A stretch of 64,000 bases of DNA, taken from NCBI GenBank assembly GCA_004009845.1, contig RMBW01000017.1, forward strand, positions 62,001-126,000, written 5' to 3'. The translations under genes were made by a program, and so were the position numbers. This DNA comes from Davidsoniella eucalypti. Lineage: Eukaryota > Ascomycota > Sordariomycetes > Microascales > Ceratocystidaceae. Below are positions 21,442 through 32,995 of the stretch, in pieces. Numbering within the stretch: the first letter of the stretch is position 1; every line of letters starts with the position of its first letter. Below the pieces are notes generated by a model. The model saw only the letters and a program-made list of their open reading frames with translations, was not told the origin of the DNA and did not search any database.

Positions 21442-22170
21442 ATGTTTTCCTTTTATAGCCGCTCTTTTCTTCTCCGTGTTTCGTCTCGCCGTTTAACGTC
21501 TTTTACTTCTACATCTATCACTTCTAGACCTTTTTCGATCTACTCGCCCAAAATGTCTGCCTTCTCCTACGTTCTCACTAAGGATGCCCCGGCTCGTAAG
21601 TTGCTTTCTGCTCTACTTTACCATCAATATACCGATGCACTAGCTAACATGATTCTCTCTTTGTACAGCCGTCGGTCCCTACGTATGTCCTTGAAGCTCT
21701 TAAAACTTCTAGTATCGCCGAATTAACCTCCCCAATAGTCCCAGGCTATCAAGACCCCCTCGGCCATCTACTGCTCCGGCCAGATTCCTCTGACTCCCGA
21801 GGGCACCCTGTTGGAGGGCCCCATTGGCAAGCTGACCGAGCAGTGTTGCAAGAACCTGGCCGCTGTGCTGAAGGAGGCCGGCTCCTCCATGGAGAAGGTC
21901 GTCAAGGTCAACATCTTCCTTGCTGACATGGGCGACTTCGCTGTAAGTTTTCCGCGGAGCTGGTGCATAATATTTAGCTCTCTACCCACGGAGAAAGACT
22001 TTCCCCACACCATATTGCTTCACTTTGCTAACTGCATGGAAAACTTTTTATAGGACATGAACGTCGAGTACGAGAAGTGGTTCGCCCACAAGCCTGCTCG
22101 CAGCTGCGTTGCCGTCAAGACTCTGCCCAAGAACGTCCAGATCGAGATTGAGGTCATTGCTCTGCCCTAA
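21442..22170 (+). CDS. mmf1: Mitochondrial RidA/YjgF/Mmf1 enamine deaminase, with 14-nt microexon
   Basis: A YjgF/YER057c/UK114 family protein that hydrolyses reactive enamine/imine intermediates and supports mitochondrial isoleucine synthesis and mtDNA maintenance in yeast. There are four exons: 21442-21595, 21669-21682, 21739-21942 and 22054-22170, joining to 162 residues. The second exon is only 14 nt but restores the family motif P-V-G-P-Y-S-Q-A-I across both junctions, which supports it strongly. Conserved I-Y-C-S-G-Q-I-P-L, A-D-M and P-A-R-S-C-V-A-V segments are present, the last with the substrate-binding Arg. The first 37 residues are Arg/Ser/Phe-rich and lack acids, like a mitochondrial presequence. 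A second in-frame ATG (21553, MSAFSYVLT) would give a cytosolic form. Introns have GTAAGT or GTATGT and TAG/CAG ends. Confidence 0.93.
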
Positions 22171-22369
22171 GCAGCTGTGACGGAGATTATTTCCAAAATC
22201 AAAGTCTAATAAATGAATGCATATGAAATAACAAAGATGCTCTCTCTAACTACTATCTATGATGTATCCTCACCCTGGAATATTGACACTGAAAAAAAAC
22301 GAACAAGAAAAGCTAAGCTCAAGGCCTGCCTCGGGATCTTCGCCTCGGAAAGTCAACTCTCCCCTCAGC

Positions 22370-23845
22370 TTACCCCATCAACAGCGCTTCGATAGTGCGC
22401 TTAGCCTGCCAGTCATCCATATAGATGCAGATATTGACTGCCGCGGCAGCCACGCCAAGGACGATATCCCATTCCAAGTCTCTCACTACGGCCGAATGTT
22501 CGCTAACCAGCTTCCTGACCATCTCGGGACCGAGCTGTTGGCCGTTCTTGCCTAGTGCTTGCATCTGTTGCATAGCTTTCGCTTCCATCTCCTCGCGGCC
22601 CTGCCAGACTTCATACTCCGCCAAGACCACGCGATCGCTCCACGCCAGCAGGGCCGCCATGTTATCAACAGCCAACCGCTCGGCGCGTGGCTCGTGCAAG
22701 CGTGCTCGCCCCGCATGTCCCCACGCCAGCGAGCATATGGCTGATATATTTGTTGCTAGATTGTGCGAGATGGCACTGTTGCCTGCTGCTGTTACAGAGC
22801 TGCGGCGCCGATGGTTGCGGTGCTGGTGGCGAGCAGAATATGCGCCAACCGTCTCACGCTGTCGGTAGCTGGACCGGGTCGGACTGCGTGAGGGTGAGGC
22901 GCTTCGGGGGCTATGTAGCGGCTGACTCGCAGAGGAATGCACTGTGAACGATGAGGATGAGGGCGATTTATAGTGACCCGGTGAGTGTGAGCGCTGATTC
23001 TGGATACTGTACGGGTCGTGGGTTTGGGGATCACGCTTATACATCAAGACCCGGCGGGTATGAAGATAGACCCGAGTAGCATCTACGCAGACGTCGTGGA
23101 TCTGCGTGATCAGCTGTAGGGCGTTGACATTGGGGGAAGCTGGGGGCACAGCAAGCTGTTCCGGACGAGTCACAGCACCATTTCGGATTTCCTGGTTCCG
23201 TAAAGCCCAAGACTGGGTATCGAGCGACAAGCGGGGTTCAGGCTCCGTCGACATGACGACTACATCACTTTCGGTAGTATCGGTAGACTCGGACACCGAT
23301 GCCCTTGGAGTAGTTTGGAAGTCTTCGGTATTGGTTGAAGTGGCATCCCGGGAGAGTGAAATGTGGTGCTGTAGATTGACTACAGGGGCACCGCGGGAAT
23401 CCTGTGTGATATATGCTGCTGACATACGGCGAACGCCATCTGGAGTGGAAAGCAGCCAGCGGATAGAATTGATGCGGGATCTGTGTGTAGCCTGAGGTGT
23501 TTCTTCGTGGCCTAGAACCTTGTTCGGCCCAACTTCGTTGTCAACAATTTCCGTATCGCTGGACTGGCGATCTTTAAACAGTTGCTCCTGTACAGTGGAA
23601 GACTCGCTGGAGATGGCATCAATGTTGGCACAGATAGAGCCGTTGGCAGTGACCCGGGTGGTCAGGTAGGATATGGTTAGAGGAGAAATAGGTTCAACGC
23701 TGGCGACTGTAGGAGAAGCAGCGGATGGTTTGGATGACCTGGAAGAGGATGCCGAGTTGGCATTGTTCGAAATCCAAGCCGGTGTTCGGAAGACCAAAGG
23801 CTGGAATTTGCTTGGATGTTCCCCATTCATATCGTATTGTTTCAT
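22370..23845 (-). CDS. Hypothetical protein with conserved C-terminal helical domain
   Basis: A 491-residue intronless frame. Residues 1 to about 235 are Ser/Thr/Pro-rich and probably disordered. At about 238-265 a segment L-I-T-Q-I-H-D-V-C-V-D-A-T-R-V-Y looks helical. A Ser/Arg/His-rich linker follows. The last 125 residues or so look folded and helical: N-I-S-A-I-C-S-L-A-W, A-E-R-L-A-V-D-N-M-A-A-L-L, then V-V-L-A-E-Y-E-V-W-Q-G-R and a closing hydrophobic C-terminal helix with W-Q-A-K-R-T-I-E-A-L-L. There is no TM pass of convincing length. The two-block pattern resembles lineage-restricted ascomycete hypothetical proteins, but I cannot name a family or function. It converges tail-to-tail with mmf1, with 199 bp between stops. 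Confidence 0.7.
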   Translation of the reverse strand: MKQYDMNGEHPSKFQPLVFRTPAWISNNANSASSSRSSKPSAASPTVASVEPISPLTISYLTTRVTANGSICANIDAISSESSTVQEQLFKDRQSSDTEIVDNEVGPNKVLGHEETPQATHRSRINSIRWLLSTPDGVRRMSAAYITQDSRGAPVVNLQHHISLSRDATSTNTEDFQTTPRASVSESTDTTESDVVVMSTEPEPRLSLDTQSWALRNQEIRNGAVTRPEQLAVPPASPNVNALQLITQIHDVCVDATRVYLHTRRVLMYKRDPQTHDPYSIQNQRSHSPGHYKSPSSSSFTVHSSASQPLHSPRSASPSRSPTRSSYRQRETVGAYSARHQHRNHRRRSSVTAAGNSAISHNLATNISAICSLAWGHAGRARLHEPRAERLAVDNMAALLAWSDRVVLAEYEVWQGREEMEAKAMQQMQALGKNGQQLGPEMVRKLVSEHSAVVRDLEWDIVLGVAAAAVNICIYMDDWQAKRTIEALLMG

Positions 23846-24448
23846 TTTTTTTCGATCTGAGGATAGGATATTGAAAGGGTGGAGTTCTTGGACCTGAAGG
23901 TATTGTGTTGTAATGCTTTAAGTAGAAAGGAACGAGAACACTGATTGTTCAACTGGGGCTGGCTTTTTATAAGCAAAAGTTGTGACTGGGAATAGCGGGA
24001 ATGAGCAAGTTAGAATCATCTTCCATTGGAACCAGAAAGCAAATGTTTCTAGAACATGACTGAACAATAGAGGCACGGACGACTTCAGCTGATTACAGTG
24101 TACTTGTACAATATCAATAGAAAGTGACACATCAACTCTCAGTAAGATGTGACATCTGATATTTGAACCAATGTAGTATGTCGGATAATGCGAATTTTGT
24201 AATAGTTTAGTATATAAGCTAGGCAGGCACTTCTTCATATTACTAGAAGAACTACTTTAACCGTCAACATGCTACTAGACAATGACCTAGTGTCTAACAC
24301 TGAGACAAAAGGTCCTTTGTTCTCACATTTTCGACCATGCCACGCAAGATAAGAACGTAGTAAAAGCGCTTAGAAACCCCGGTTTTAAAAAGGGGGTTTC
24401 TATCTGTGATGTCTTACTAGATAAAAAGCAAGAGAGATATAATGCGTC
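23846..24448. other. Intergenic spacer between two minus-strand genes
   Basis: About 600 bp holding the promoter of the hypothetical gene and the 3' flank of ARPC1. A ccccggttttaaaaaggggg-like partial palindrome lies at about 24376-24398, possibly a terminator-like hairpin. Nothing else is seen. Confidence 0.45.
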
Positions 24449-25727
24449 TTAAACGTTCCAGATGACAACACGGCCGTCAACGCCGCTTGCTATAAAGAAG
24501 AGTGTTAGTGTCAGAGTATACAACATGCCTTCGCTTAATTTAGGGACAAGGGAGTCTGATGGAACTTACACGAAATCTTGCTTACGCGGCCGCCAGTAGT
24601 TTCATACATGCGGAGGGTAGAGATAGTATTCTGATGTACAGTCTTCAGTTGAGTGTCGTCCTTAACCTTACCCTTCAGATCCATTTGACGGAACATGTTC
24701 AGGGCGCTCTCCTCACGATCGCCTTGAGCGCCATCAGAGTTGGCCTCTAGACCACCAACTAGTTGCCAGCCGCCCACACCACCGGTAAAGCGGAAAGCTT
24801 CGCAATCGTAGCCGGCAGCGATGATCTCGTCCTCGCTCGTCCAGATCAGGCTTTGGAAGGGCAGCTGCTGTGTGGCAATAGTCACGACAGCACGAGGAGG
24901 CTGTTCAGGAGCTGTGGGGTACACCACGGTGATGGAGCTGTCGTGCGCAGCAAACGCCAAGGCGTCACCGCTGGGCGAGAAGGATACAGCGTGAACCCAG
25001 CCAGCGCTGTTGTTCAAGAACTCGCCGCAGACCGTGTTGAAGGGCAGACGCTCACCCCAAACTGAGGGAGGAGGGCGCTGGTCCACGCCCTTGATGAAGG
25101 CAGAGAAGACGCGCGCATGGGCATCAGTCGAACCCGCAGCGAGCAGCACACTGTTTGGATGCCAGGCAACGGTGGTGATGGTGCTGCGAATGGGCTTCTT
25201 CAGGTGCTTGGATACCCACCAGTCGTTCTCTTCCTCGAAGTAGCAGGTGGCAATGACGCGGTCGCCGGAACCAACGGCGAACTTGGTCTCGGAAGGCGAC
25301 CAGCGCACAAATGTAGCGGCGCGGGCGATACGCAGCAAGACAAGGGTCGGCTTATATCCGTTCGGGGAAGGTTCCCAAACTAGGGCATTGCGGTCTATTC
25401 GAGACAGGAAAAAACGGTTAGTAATATGGGACATGGCATGCGCTAGGTCTCCCTCCACGGCTCTAGTTAAGGGAGGAGGTTGTTATATAGTAGCTTAGAC
25501 ATACCCTGAGAGCAAGTCACAATGCGACCAGAGTTAGGGGCGATATCGACGCTAGTAACAGTCTTATCGTGACCCTTCAGCTCGTCAACCTGGCGGAACG
25601 AGTTGGCAGCCTTGCCATAAAGCGCTACGGAAGAGTCGCGGGCTACGGCCAACAGACGACGATCAGCCGAGAAAGAGTGATCGGCGATGGGATTGTGGAA
25701 GAGGTGGTGAACTTCAGGGCCCGACAT
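24449..25727 (-). CDS. arc40: Arp2/3 complex subunit 1 (ARPC1/p41, WD40 protein)
   Basis: The WD40 beta-propeller subunit of the Arp2/3 complex, which nucleates branched actin filaments at endocytic patches and growing tips. Three exons (25727-25505, 25394-24570, 24489-24449) join to 362 residues. Introns are 110 and 80 nt with GTATGT/TAG and GTAAGT/TAG ends. Family landmarks in order are H-H-L-F-H-N-P-I-x-D-H-S near the start, L-K-G-H-D-K-T-V-T-S-V-D-I-A-P, D-R-N-A-L-V-W rebuilt across the first junction, F-A-V-G-S-G-D-R-V-I, and E-E-N-D-W-W-V-S-K-H-L-K-K-P-I-R-S-T. The later part has W-V-H-A-V-S-F-S-P-S-G-D. The final propeller strand S-S-G-V-D-G-R-V-V-I-W-N-V is encoded by a 41-nt last exon. 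An insert rich in Asp/Glu around residues 300-330 is typical of fungal ARPC1. Confidence 0.94.
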
Positions 25728-26297
25728 ATTGAAATTGGGCGGAAATACAGAGTAAAAGTGTATAAATGGTTAGAACAATCGATTGAAGCAATAGGAGGAG
25801 CTCTCTACTATCGCCAATGTTAATGTACAGCTCAATAAATCAGCATGATGCCTTTAGGTAAGCTTGGGAGCTTCAATTGAATATGCTGTCCTGGCCCCGC
25901 CGGTCGTGCTGCGCCTGACAGCTGCTATTGAGCTTTAGTGGGGCAGCTTACTCATCTGACAGCTGTCGTGTCAATGGGCTTGGATTTTCAGCATCAGAGG
26001 TCTGAAAGCAAGCTTGTGATGCGAAATGCGGTCACGACGTTAGTTTTCCGCTTCAAAAAAAGTATTTTCTGTTAGTTTCTGCCTATATGACTGCAATATA
26101 TATTACAGCTAATTTAGCCAATTTCCTGTCTCTAAGTTTGTGCGCTGTCTTCTCGTACTGTCTCGGCCTATCGGTCCCCTTCACGGTCTTCTCCCGAATA
26201 TTTTTTTCCCCCAATTCTCAGCCTTCCCGGGCAAGGCTACGACTTGTAACATCGTTTCAGACCAACACAACACAACTCCAAATAACACACTATCATA
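25728..26297. promoter_or_regulatory. Divergent promoter region, ARPC1 and U2 B''
   Basis: A 570-bp spacer between head-to-head genes. The paired cagctg/ctgacagctg motifs at about 25918-25970 (ctgacagctg occurs twice) may be regulatory. No TATA box is obvious. Confidence 0.4.
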
Positions 26298-27022
26298 ATG
26301 GCGCCTATTGTGCCTATAAAGGCGGCCACCGCAAATGGTGCTGCTAAGCCTCAGCCCATAGCTCCCAACCAAACGTACGTCAAAACATGAGAGTTCCATC
26401 AAGTAACCTCCTTACTAACAATTGTTGTGTCACCCATAATAGCCTCTATGTCTTCAACATCCCCTCAGCCAAAATCACCAAACCCGATTTGCGTACGGCA
26501 CTTTACCTTCTGTTCTCAACATACGGTGCGGTCCTCGATGTGGTGGTTCTAAAGACTATGAAAATGCGTGGCCAGGCGCATATTGTGTACCGCGATATGC
26601 AAACAGCAACACAAGCCATGCGTGCTCTGCAAGGCTTCGAGTTCCTTGGCTTTGAAATGGTAAGTATAAGTATTACCGTCTTACAAAGGTTATATTAATA
26701 TAAATCGTCTAACCGGCGTCTTGCTTTAAAACTATAGAAAATTCAATACGCCAAGACCAAGTCACATTTTATCTCCAAACTGGACGGCACATTCAAGATG
26801 CCCGGTTCCGGGCATGGCGCAACCGAGGTTGCTGTCACCGAACTCCAGGCTAGCATCTTCAACGCCCCAGTACCCGGCGCCAAACCTGTGGAGGCCAAGC
26901 CTGCGGCAGACACGGCAATGCGGGATTCAACTCCGGCAACAGGACAAAAGAGAACCCGTGATGAGGATTCTAATGCTAGCGACAGCGATGTTGCTATGGA
27001 AGAGGACAGTGATGATGACTAG
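26298..27022 (+). CDS. U2 snRNP protein B'' (single RRM)
   Basis: An RNA-binding component of the spliceosomal U2 snRNP (U1A/U2B''/Msl1 family) that binds U2 stem-loop IV. Three exons, 26298-26374, 26443-26659 and 26738-27022, with introns of 68 and 78 nt, join to 192 residues. The RRM starts at about residue 27 with RNP2 L-Y-V-F-N-I. It includes F-S-T-Y-G-A-V-L-D-V-V-V and RNP1 R-G-Q-A-H-I-V-Y, then M-R-A-L-Q-G-F-E-F-L-G-F-E-M and the family-typical K-I-Q-Y-A-K-T-K-S-H right after the second splice junction. The C-terminus is acidic and Ser/Asp-rich. No second RRM follows, as in yeast Msl1 and unlike the animal proteins. It converges on atg10 with about 80 bp between stops. Confidence 0.92.
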
Positions 27023-27102
27023 ACGCCCGGCACGGCAATCTCGCTGCCATTCGGGCATGAATGTCCTAGTATCTCCCTGTTTTCGCTGATAAGAACTCAT
27101 GT

Positions 27103-28210
27103 TCATATGTCGCCCCTGGCCATTTCGTGCGGCACATATATGCCAACACAGCCACCGACTATTCCTAGCCACAACATCAAGTAATTCTCCTTATTACATA
27201 TCTCAGAGAAGTCCCTCATCCTATCACCAATCAGGCATGGATGGACAAAAAAGGCCGGTACACTCGTTACTGGATGGTGCTAAGAAGGGACGAGCAAGAA
27301 ACAGAATGGTTAGCGACTATGTACCTATACACATATTTAATGACTCGAATGAAGACTATTTGAGGAATCAGGGATGCGGTTATGCCAGGTTTGTTCTTTG
27401 TTTTGTTTTCAATGACCTCTACTAGCATTTGGGCCATGTCATGGGATCTGGAGTATTTCGAAGCATTTTGGATTTTCTTTTTTTTTGATATCTCTTTTTT
27501 TTGCATTGGGCTCTTTTATAAGTTTCCTCTCTTTGTTTTGTCTGGAATCTTCTAGACGGTGCATGTTGAAATGATGGATTCAAGTTGTTTTCTTCCTTTG
27601 TATCTTGTATATGAAATAATAAGAGGAGAAGGAATATTCTGTGATTATCTTCATGGTGGTAACTTACATCTATAGATATCGCCGCACTATGCATAGCTGG
27701 CCTCCTCATAGATTCTTTGAAATTCGGAGGGATTAATCTGCGGAAAACAACTTCAATATCAAGTGGTGACTCGTCAATAGGCAGGTCACTCATGGTGAAC
27801 CAGAGGCACGGGGTACGATATGTTGGATGAAGATGGATTTCACATGTGAGCTTGCCAACGATATGACTCTCTTCTACCGCGGCACTCCTCAACACCGCAG
27901 AGTCCTGTATCTCATCCATCTCCATCTCCTGATCCAGCAAGCCATCGGACTGCGCTTCCATGTTGAAGCTGGCTAGAGCGTCAGATAGTCCGTCAAAGTC
28001 CTGTGTCGACTGGATAGGAACGATGATTTGAAGGTATGTCACGTAACCGCCAGCACCCATGCCATTGAGGTCCATTGCTCTTATAGTTGAAAGCTTCCAT
28101 CGACGGCGGTTGGGCCCTAGCTTTGCCCGGCAGTAACGGGATTCAAAGGTGTGGCAACACTCGGCAAACTCTTCAGGCTTGAGCCACGGATATGCCACGA
28201 AGTCTGACAT
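27103..28210 (-). CDS. atg10: Atg10, E2-like enzyme for Atg12-Atg5 conjugation
   Basis: Atg10 is the E2-like enzyme that takes Atg12 from Atg7 and transfers it to Atg5 in autophagosome formation. Exon 1 is 28210-27668 and exon 2 is 27279-27103, joining to 239 residues. The 388-nt intron has GTAAGT and TTAG ends. Exon 1 carries the conserved W-K-L core strand, Y-V-T-Y-L-Q-I-I-V-P, H-I-V-G-K-L-T-C-E-I-H-L-H-P-T-Y and P-C-L-W-F. Exon 2 supplies the catalytic part H-H-P-V-T-S-V-P-A-F-F-V-H-P-C with active Cys196. It ends with L-M-L-W-L-G-I-V-G-G-C-V-G-I-Y-V-P, the usual Atg10 C-terminus. Reading exon 1 alone into the intron gives a false 262-residue protein without the active site. The catalytic exon lies close to the 3' end of the U2 B'' gene. 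Confidence 0.93.
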
Positions 28211-30251
28211 GTTGATTGGCGAGTTCGAGGTATGGAAATTGTCGTGTGCTGACGAAAAAGAAAAGGAGACGATATAAACGTCAAGATCTAGCGGGGTTCA
28301 TTTTAACAAGGGTTACGTTCAAGTAAGTAAACCCTTAGATGTCTCCGACCACACAAAGTCTTGACCAAGCCGAAAGGAACAAATTGACAATCAATCCCTC
28401 CTAGAGCGATGACAATAAGAAGACGTATTATCTATGTTTTTGTCATAGTGATCTTCACTAACCGTGTAGAGTATCATTAGCGATCAGACAATACTACTAA
28501 CGTTTTAAACTGTGGTGGTACAACACAATGCTCGAACTGAATGATTTACCAAATTCTGACAGCTGGAGCTCGGCAATCGGCTTCCCTTGACCATATCAGC
28601 AAAAAAAAGGATTGAAGAGTAAGTTTATTAACCCGGTTACGAATGACCAAGTCGAGTCTCACCTTTATGTAGCACCTACAAGAACCTCACTCGACTCATA
28701 ACTATGTACCACGATATAAATATACAACAACACACGTAGTATCTGTATACAGAGATGAATTGGACAACAACTATTCAAAGCTAGCCAATTTGCCGTTTCT
28801 AATTGCCGCCAATGGCATGACTGCTCAATGGTTTTTAGTGTAGGGTTATCCCAGCATAAAACCCAGATTAATATGGGCAGAATGGAGAGAAACAGTGGAG
28901 AAGTGATGGTTTCCCTGATAGTTGCATTGAAGAATCAGGCCAAAAACCAAGCCAGGATAGGCCACTCAGCATATTGTGCGATATAGGAAGGGCGTTACGA
29001 AGTGCTGTCTTGGGGCATCAGAACTAAGGAAGAGGCTCTTCTCGATGGCGTGTTCGGGAGGCGAGAAAAGAAGGGAAAACTGAGACCGGACGGCCAGCCA
29101 TACTCTGGCCATGGTTCTGATGGATCGGTTGATTGCTTAATAGACAGATGGGTGTCATGGATCACGGGATAGCCACACTTCCCTGACCGTCATTTTCAAT
29201 GGAAGCGTAAAGTGCTTACAGGCTTGGTTCACCTTCCTGTGCTCACTTCTGGCGCTCGGAGCATAGACCGCACTGGCGTCGTATTCAAGGCCAGGCAGGG
29301 CCTCAGGTTTATCTGATCACAGGATGATGATAGAAGAAACGTGACTAATGATTCGTTAGTCGAGCAAAGTATGGCGAAGAGATAGTCGTTTCGTTAACGT
29401 TAAATTTTTACTACTTGAAAAATGTGAGCTTGTCCCTCTGCTAGGATTCCTTTTAGTGTCAAGTTGGGATTTATGGCATTATTCCATGGTGGCTAAACAG
29501 AAGTGGTGCTTATTAGTGGCTAGGACATGAACCTTTTTTGACCGATTGTTTCCATGTTCACTACGATGATACCTAGACTCTTTCTTGCTACATGCCCTGC
29601 TTACAAATAATTGCTCTTTGGAAGATATTCTATACTCCGGCCCTGTTGAAAAGCAACATACCCTCCTCTCGGGCGAGATAAACAAACGCCTCTTTCTCTC
29701 TCTGGTCATATCAACAAGTAACGCCCTATTTTCCTTGCTAACCGAAGTAAGAGAAAGACGGAGAGCACCACATAGCAAGCCGCATTACACCGCACTAGTA
29801 CTGCACGCCGTGATATCTGCTGCTTGTATCTCCAGATTGCATCTAATTGGGCAGTCAGTCAGCAGCGAGCTTCCGCTTCGTTCATCATATAGCCAGATGT
29901 GGCAGATTCCTACAATAAAATACGTTAAAATTTAAGCCTAGCCAAAACGGTCTTTGTCGGCGTCGGTGGTAGACAGGACCGCTCCCGCCTTCTTCTTATC
30001 TTCTTTCCCACCAGAAGAGTGAAGCCGTTCTTTCTTTTGGCAATAAAGACGACCACTTCCCTTCTCCGGGAAATTGCTTCTATTGCTCTTTCTTCCTCTA
30101 CCTTCCTTATAGGGCCCTCCCACAACATCATTTTCGTTCAACCCAAATCCCTCTCATAGTCTTCTTCTTCCATTATCTTTCTGTCCTCTCTATCTCGTTC
30201 CTGTTCAGTCAAGCAATCATTTCATATCATTGACCTTATCCATCTTTCGAA
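28211..30251. other. 2-kb gene-free region
   Basis: Contains promoters for atg10 (left) and the MFS gene (right; CT-rich leader before 30252). No gene, tRNA or shared repeat is seen. Confidence 0.5.
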
Positions 30252-32995
30252 ATGGCCCGTCAGCCACAGCCTCTTGAAATCGCTGCGGCGGTGCCTCCAT
30301 CGCCATCCAACATGATGGTATCACCGGCGCCTTTTACTCCGGCATCTGATAGCCCCACCTCTAAGCCAAGCTCTTCCGGGGGCATCAGCACCAAGACCAG
30401 TAAAGGTGTCAAGGTAGATGTCGCTGCGGGCAGGGCTCGAGATGAGCCAGCCGAAGATACTGTTGCTGAGACCGACTCCAGCAGTATCATGGAACATCCT
30501 GAGCCTGAGCTGCCTTTCAGCAAAGGCCGTTGCATAGCACTGGTATTGACACTCGCCGGTGCCAGCTTCATGAATGTAAGTACCACGATGTTTGTTGTGT
30601 CCCTCTTTTGTGCCTTTGTCGTGGCTTTCCCGTCCGTGGCCCATCGAAGCTTTGCAACTGGTCCTGTTGGAGTTGGCTGCTATTGTTATCTCATTACGAT
30701 GAAGATCCCACGCCACATACCCTTGGCAATGCTTATGGCACTAGCCGCAAAGACTCTAGAAACAAAGTTCTTTTTGCGGCCAGGTCGATGAAGTCCCTTC
30801 TCTCACTTCTCTCCGAGATCCTGTTATTTCTGGGCTTGAGAGATGGTATCCTAGTGGAACCGTCTCTGACGCAGCCGGCGTCATTGCGAATTCCGACAGC
30901 CACAAAACAGCGGTTTCTTTGGCTTGTAAGGATGCCTCCCTAGTATCTACTTCCCGGGCCAATGGTGTTACTACAGCATGTTAGTATCGAAAGTACTGTG
31001 CCTCGGTCGTTACCATGCAAGCCATCTATGGCTGGTCGAATATGCATCCCCACGCAGGCTTACATTCGGGCGCTCATCAGCTGTTACAAATTGTCATAAC
31101 TTAAGCTTCTTTACGCTAAAGTGTTGGTCTAAGCAGGGGCCGACAACGGTTACATCCCATGGCCAACAGTGTGTCTTTGTTTGAGTAATGTCTCCGCAGG
31201 GCGCATATACAGGTTATTATATCTGCAATTGTATATTGGCGGGGCATGCAAATCGTCCGACAATAAGAATAACCAACCCAACACCCTCCTCGAGCAAGAG
31301 CACAGGATGATAGGGTGTCCGCATATATTGCAGTAGCTTATTTTCGGCAGCCAAAGGCGCATCTGCTCGTTTTGCAACTTCATCACTATCAGCGCAGTAT
31401 CGCCTCAACCCATCTGCTTACTATAGTTGCTTTTTGTCATTCGCTTCTTTGCCAAGATCTCACATTCTAATCTTGTTTCTCTCGTATAGACTTTCAGCGC
31501 ACAAGCCTGTGTTATCATCTTGCCTACCATTGGTGATGCCGTTGGGATCCCCCAAAGTAGACAACAATGGATTATCTCTGCCTACACCCTGACCTTTGGC
31601 TGCTTCTTGTTACTCATGGGCCGCATTGCCGATGTTTACGGCAAGCGTCTTATCTTCATCGCCGGCTCTGCCTGGGTTGCTGTGATTCTGGCAGTCAACC
31701 CATTCATCCCCAACGAGATTGCCTTCAATCTGTTCCGTGGCCTGCAGGGTCTAGGTGCTGCCGCCAATGTGCCCACTGCCATTGGTATCTTGGGCACCGT
31801 GTTCAAGCCCGGCCGTTATAAGAACTATGCTTTCAGTGTGTACGCTGCTGGTGCGCCCATTGGTAGTGTTTTTGGCAACTTGCTTGCTGGTATCATCTCA
31901 CAGTACACCAGTTGGAAATGGGTGTTTGGTGTCATGGCTATTGTCTGTGCCCTAATCACTGTCAACGCCTACTTTGTCATTCCTGTAACCCCGTCACGAC
32001 CACGGCCACCGAACAGTCGCTCCAGCCTGGCACTCATCGATTGGACAGGCGGCGCGCTAATCACCTGTGCGCTTTTGTGTCTGCTTTTTGCACTCACTGA
32101 AGGCAATGTGGTAGGGTGGCACACGCCATGGGTTCATGTGCTCATAGTCCTATCCTTCATCCTGATTGGAGTGTTTGCCTGGTGGCAGGCTTACCAAGAG
32201 AAGAAGCTTGTGGAATCGAATGGTACCTCTCGACCACCGCTGATGAAAGTCTCCGTCTTCAAGAACACCAAGTTTGCTGCCTGTGTCGTCATCATGGGTC
32301 TCTTCTTCTCCAGCTTCAACAACTTTCTCGTTATTGCCACCATTTATTACCAAGATTTCCAGGGCTTATCGACACTTCAAACCACGTACCGCTTTCTTCC
32401 CACAGGTATGATGGGACTTATCGTGGCTTTCTTCGTTTCACAGCTTCTGTCACGTGTACCCACATTCTATCTGCTCTTGTTTGGCAACATCTGCAATAGC
32501 ACTGCTTCGCTTCTCTTTGCTGTACCCATTAACCCACATGTATCATACTTTGCCTGGGGTTTCATTGCTATGATCTTGTCTGTGTTTGGTGCCGACACCA
32601 CCTGGCCTTCCATGACGCTGTTCACGTCAAAGTCTTTGCCGCAGGAGGACCAAGCACTTGGTGGTGCACTAGTAAATTCAGCAGGCCAGGTAGGCCGTTC
32701 AATCGGTCTTGCTATAGCCACAGCCATCCAAACCGCTGTTATGGCTCGTGAGCGCGGAGTTCCGGTGAATAAGGCAGGCTCTGTTGTTGAATGGGATAGT
32801 GCCTCACTTAAAGGTTTGCATGCCGCGTCCTGGGTCAACTTTTCACTTGGCCTAGCATCATTGACTGCTGTAATCATCTTCTTCCGCGGAAACGAAGTGG
32901 TTGGCCGGCCAGTTCCGTTGCCTCCATCTTCAGCTCCAGCTCGTAGTGATAGTGATGATGAAAAGAAAAAGAGTCATACGGGTGAAACTGTGTAG
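30252..32995 (+). CDS. MFS transporter, DHA2 (14-TM drug:H+ antiporter) type
   Basis: A 609-residue membrane transporter in two exons, 30252-30575 and 31490-32995. The 914-nt intron (GTAAGT...TATAG) is by far the longest in the window. Joining restores A-S-F-M-N-T-F-S-A-Q-A-C-V-I-I-L-P-T-I-G, the end of the first TM and the loop after it. Residues 1 to about 90 are a Ser/Pro/Thr-rich cytosolic tail. Later landmarks are Q-Q-W-I-I-S-A-Y-T-L-T-F-G, the motif-A loop G-R-I-A-D-V-Y-G-K-R, and R-G-L-Q-G-L-G-A-A-A-N-V-P-T-A-I-G in TM4. The G-x-x-x-G-P-like G-A-P-I-G-S-V-F-G-N in TM5 follows. This pattern is that of the fungal DHA2/Amf1-Atr1-like group; the substrate cannot be told. The C-tail is acidic with Ser/Lys. 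It is not beside a biosynthetic cluster. Confidence 0.92.

Noticed and set aside
27422..27667. C-terminal part of the 262-residue read-through of atg10
   Set aside because: It is intron sequence: Lys/Arg-rich from A-rich DNA, whereas splicing to 27279 restores the conserved catalytic end.
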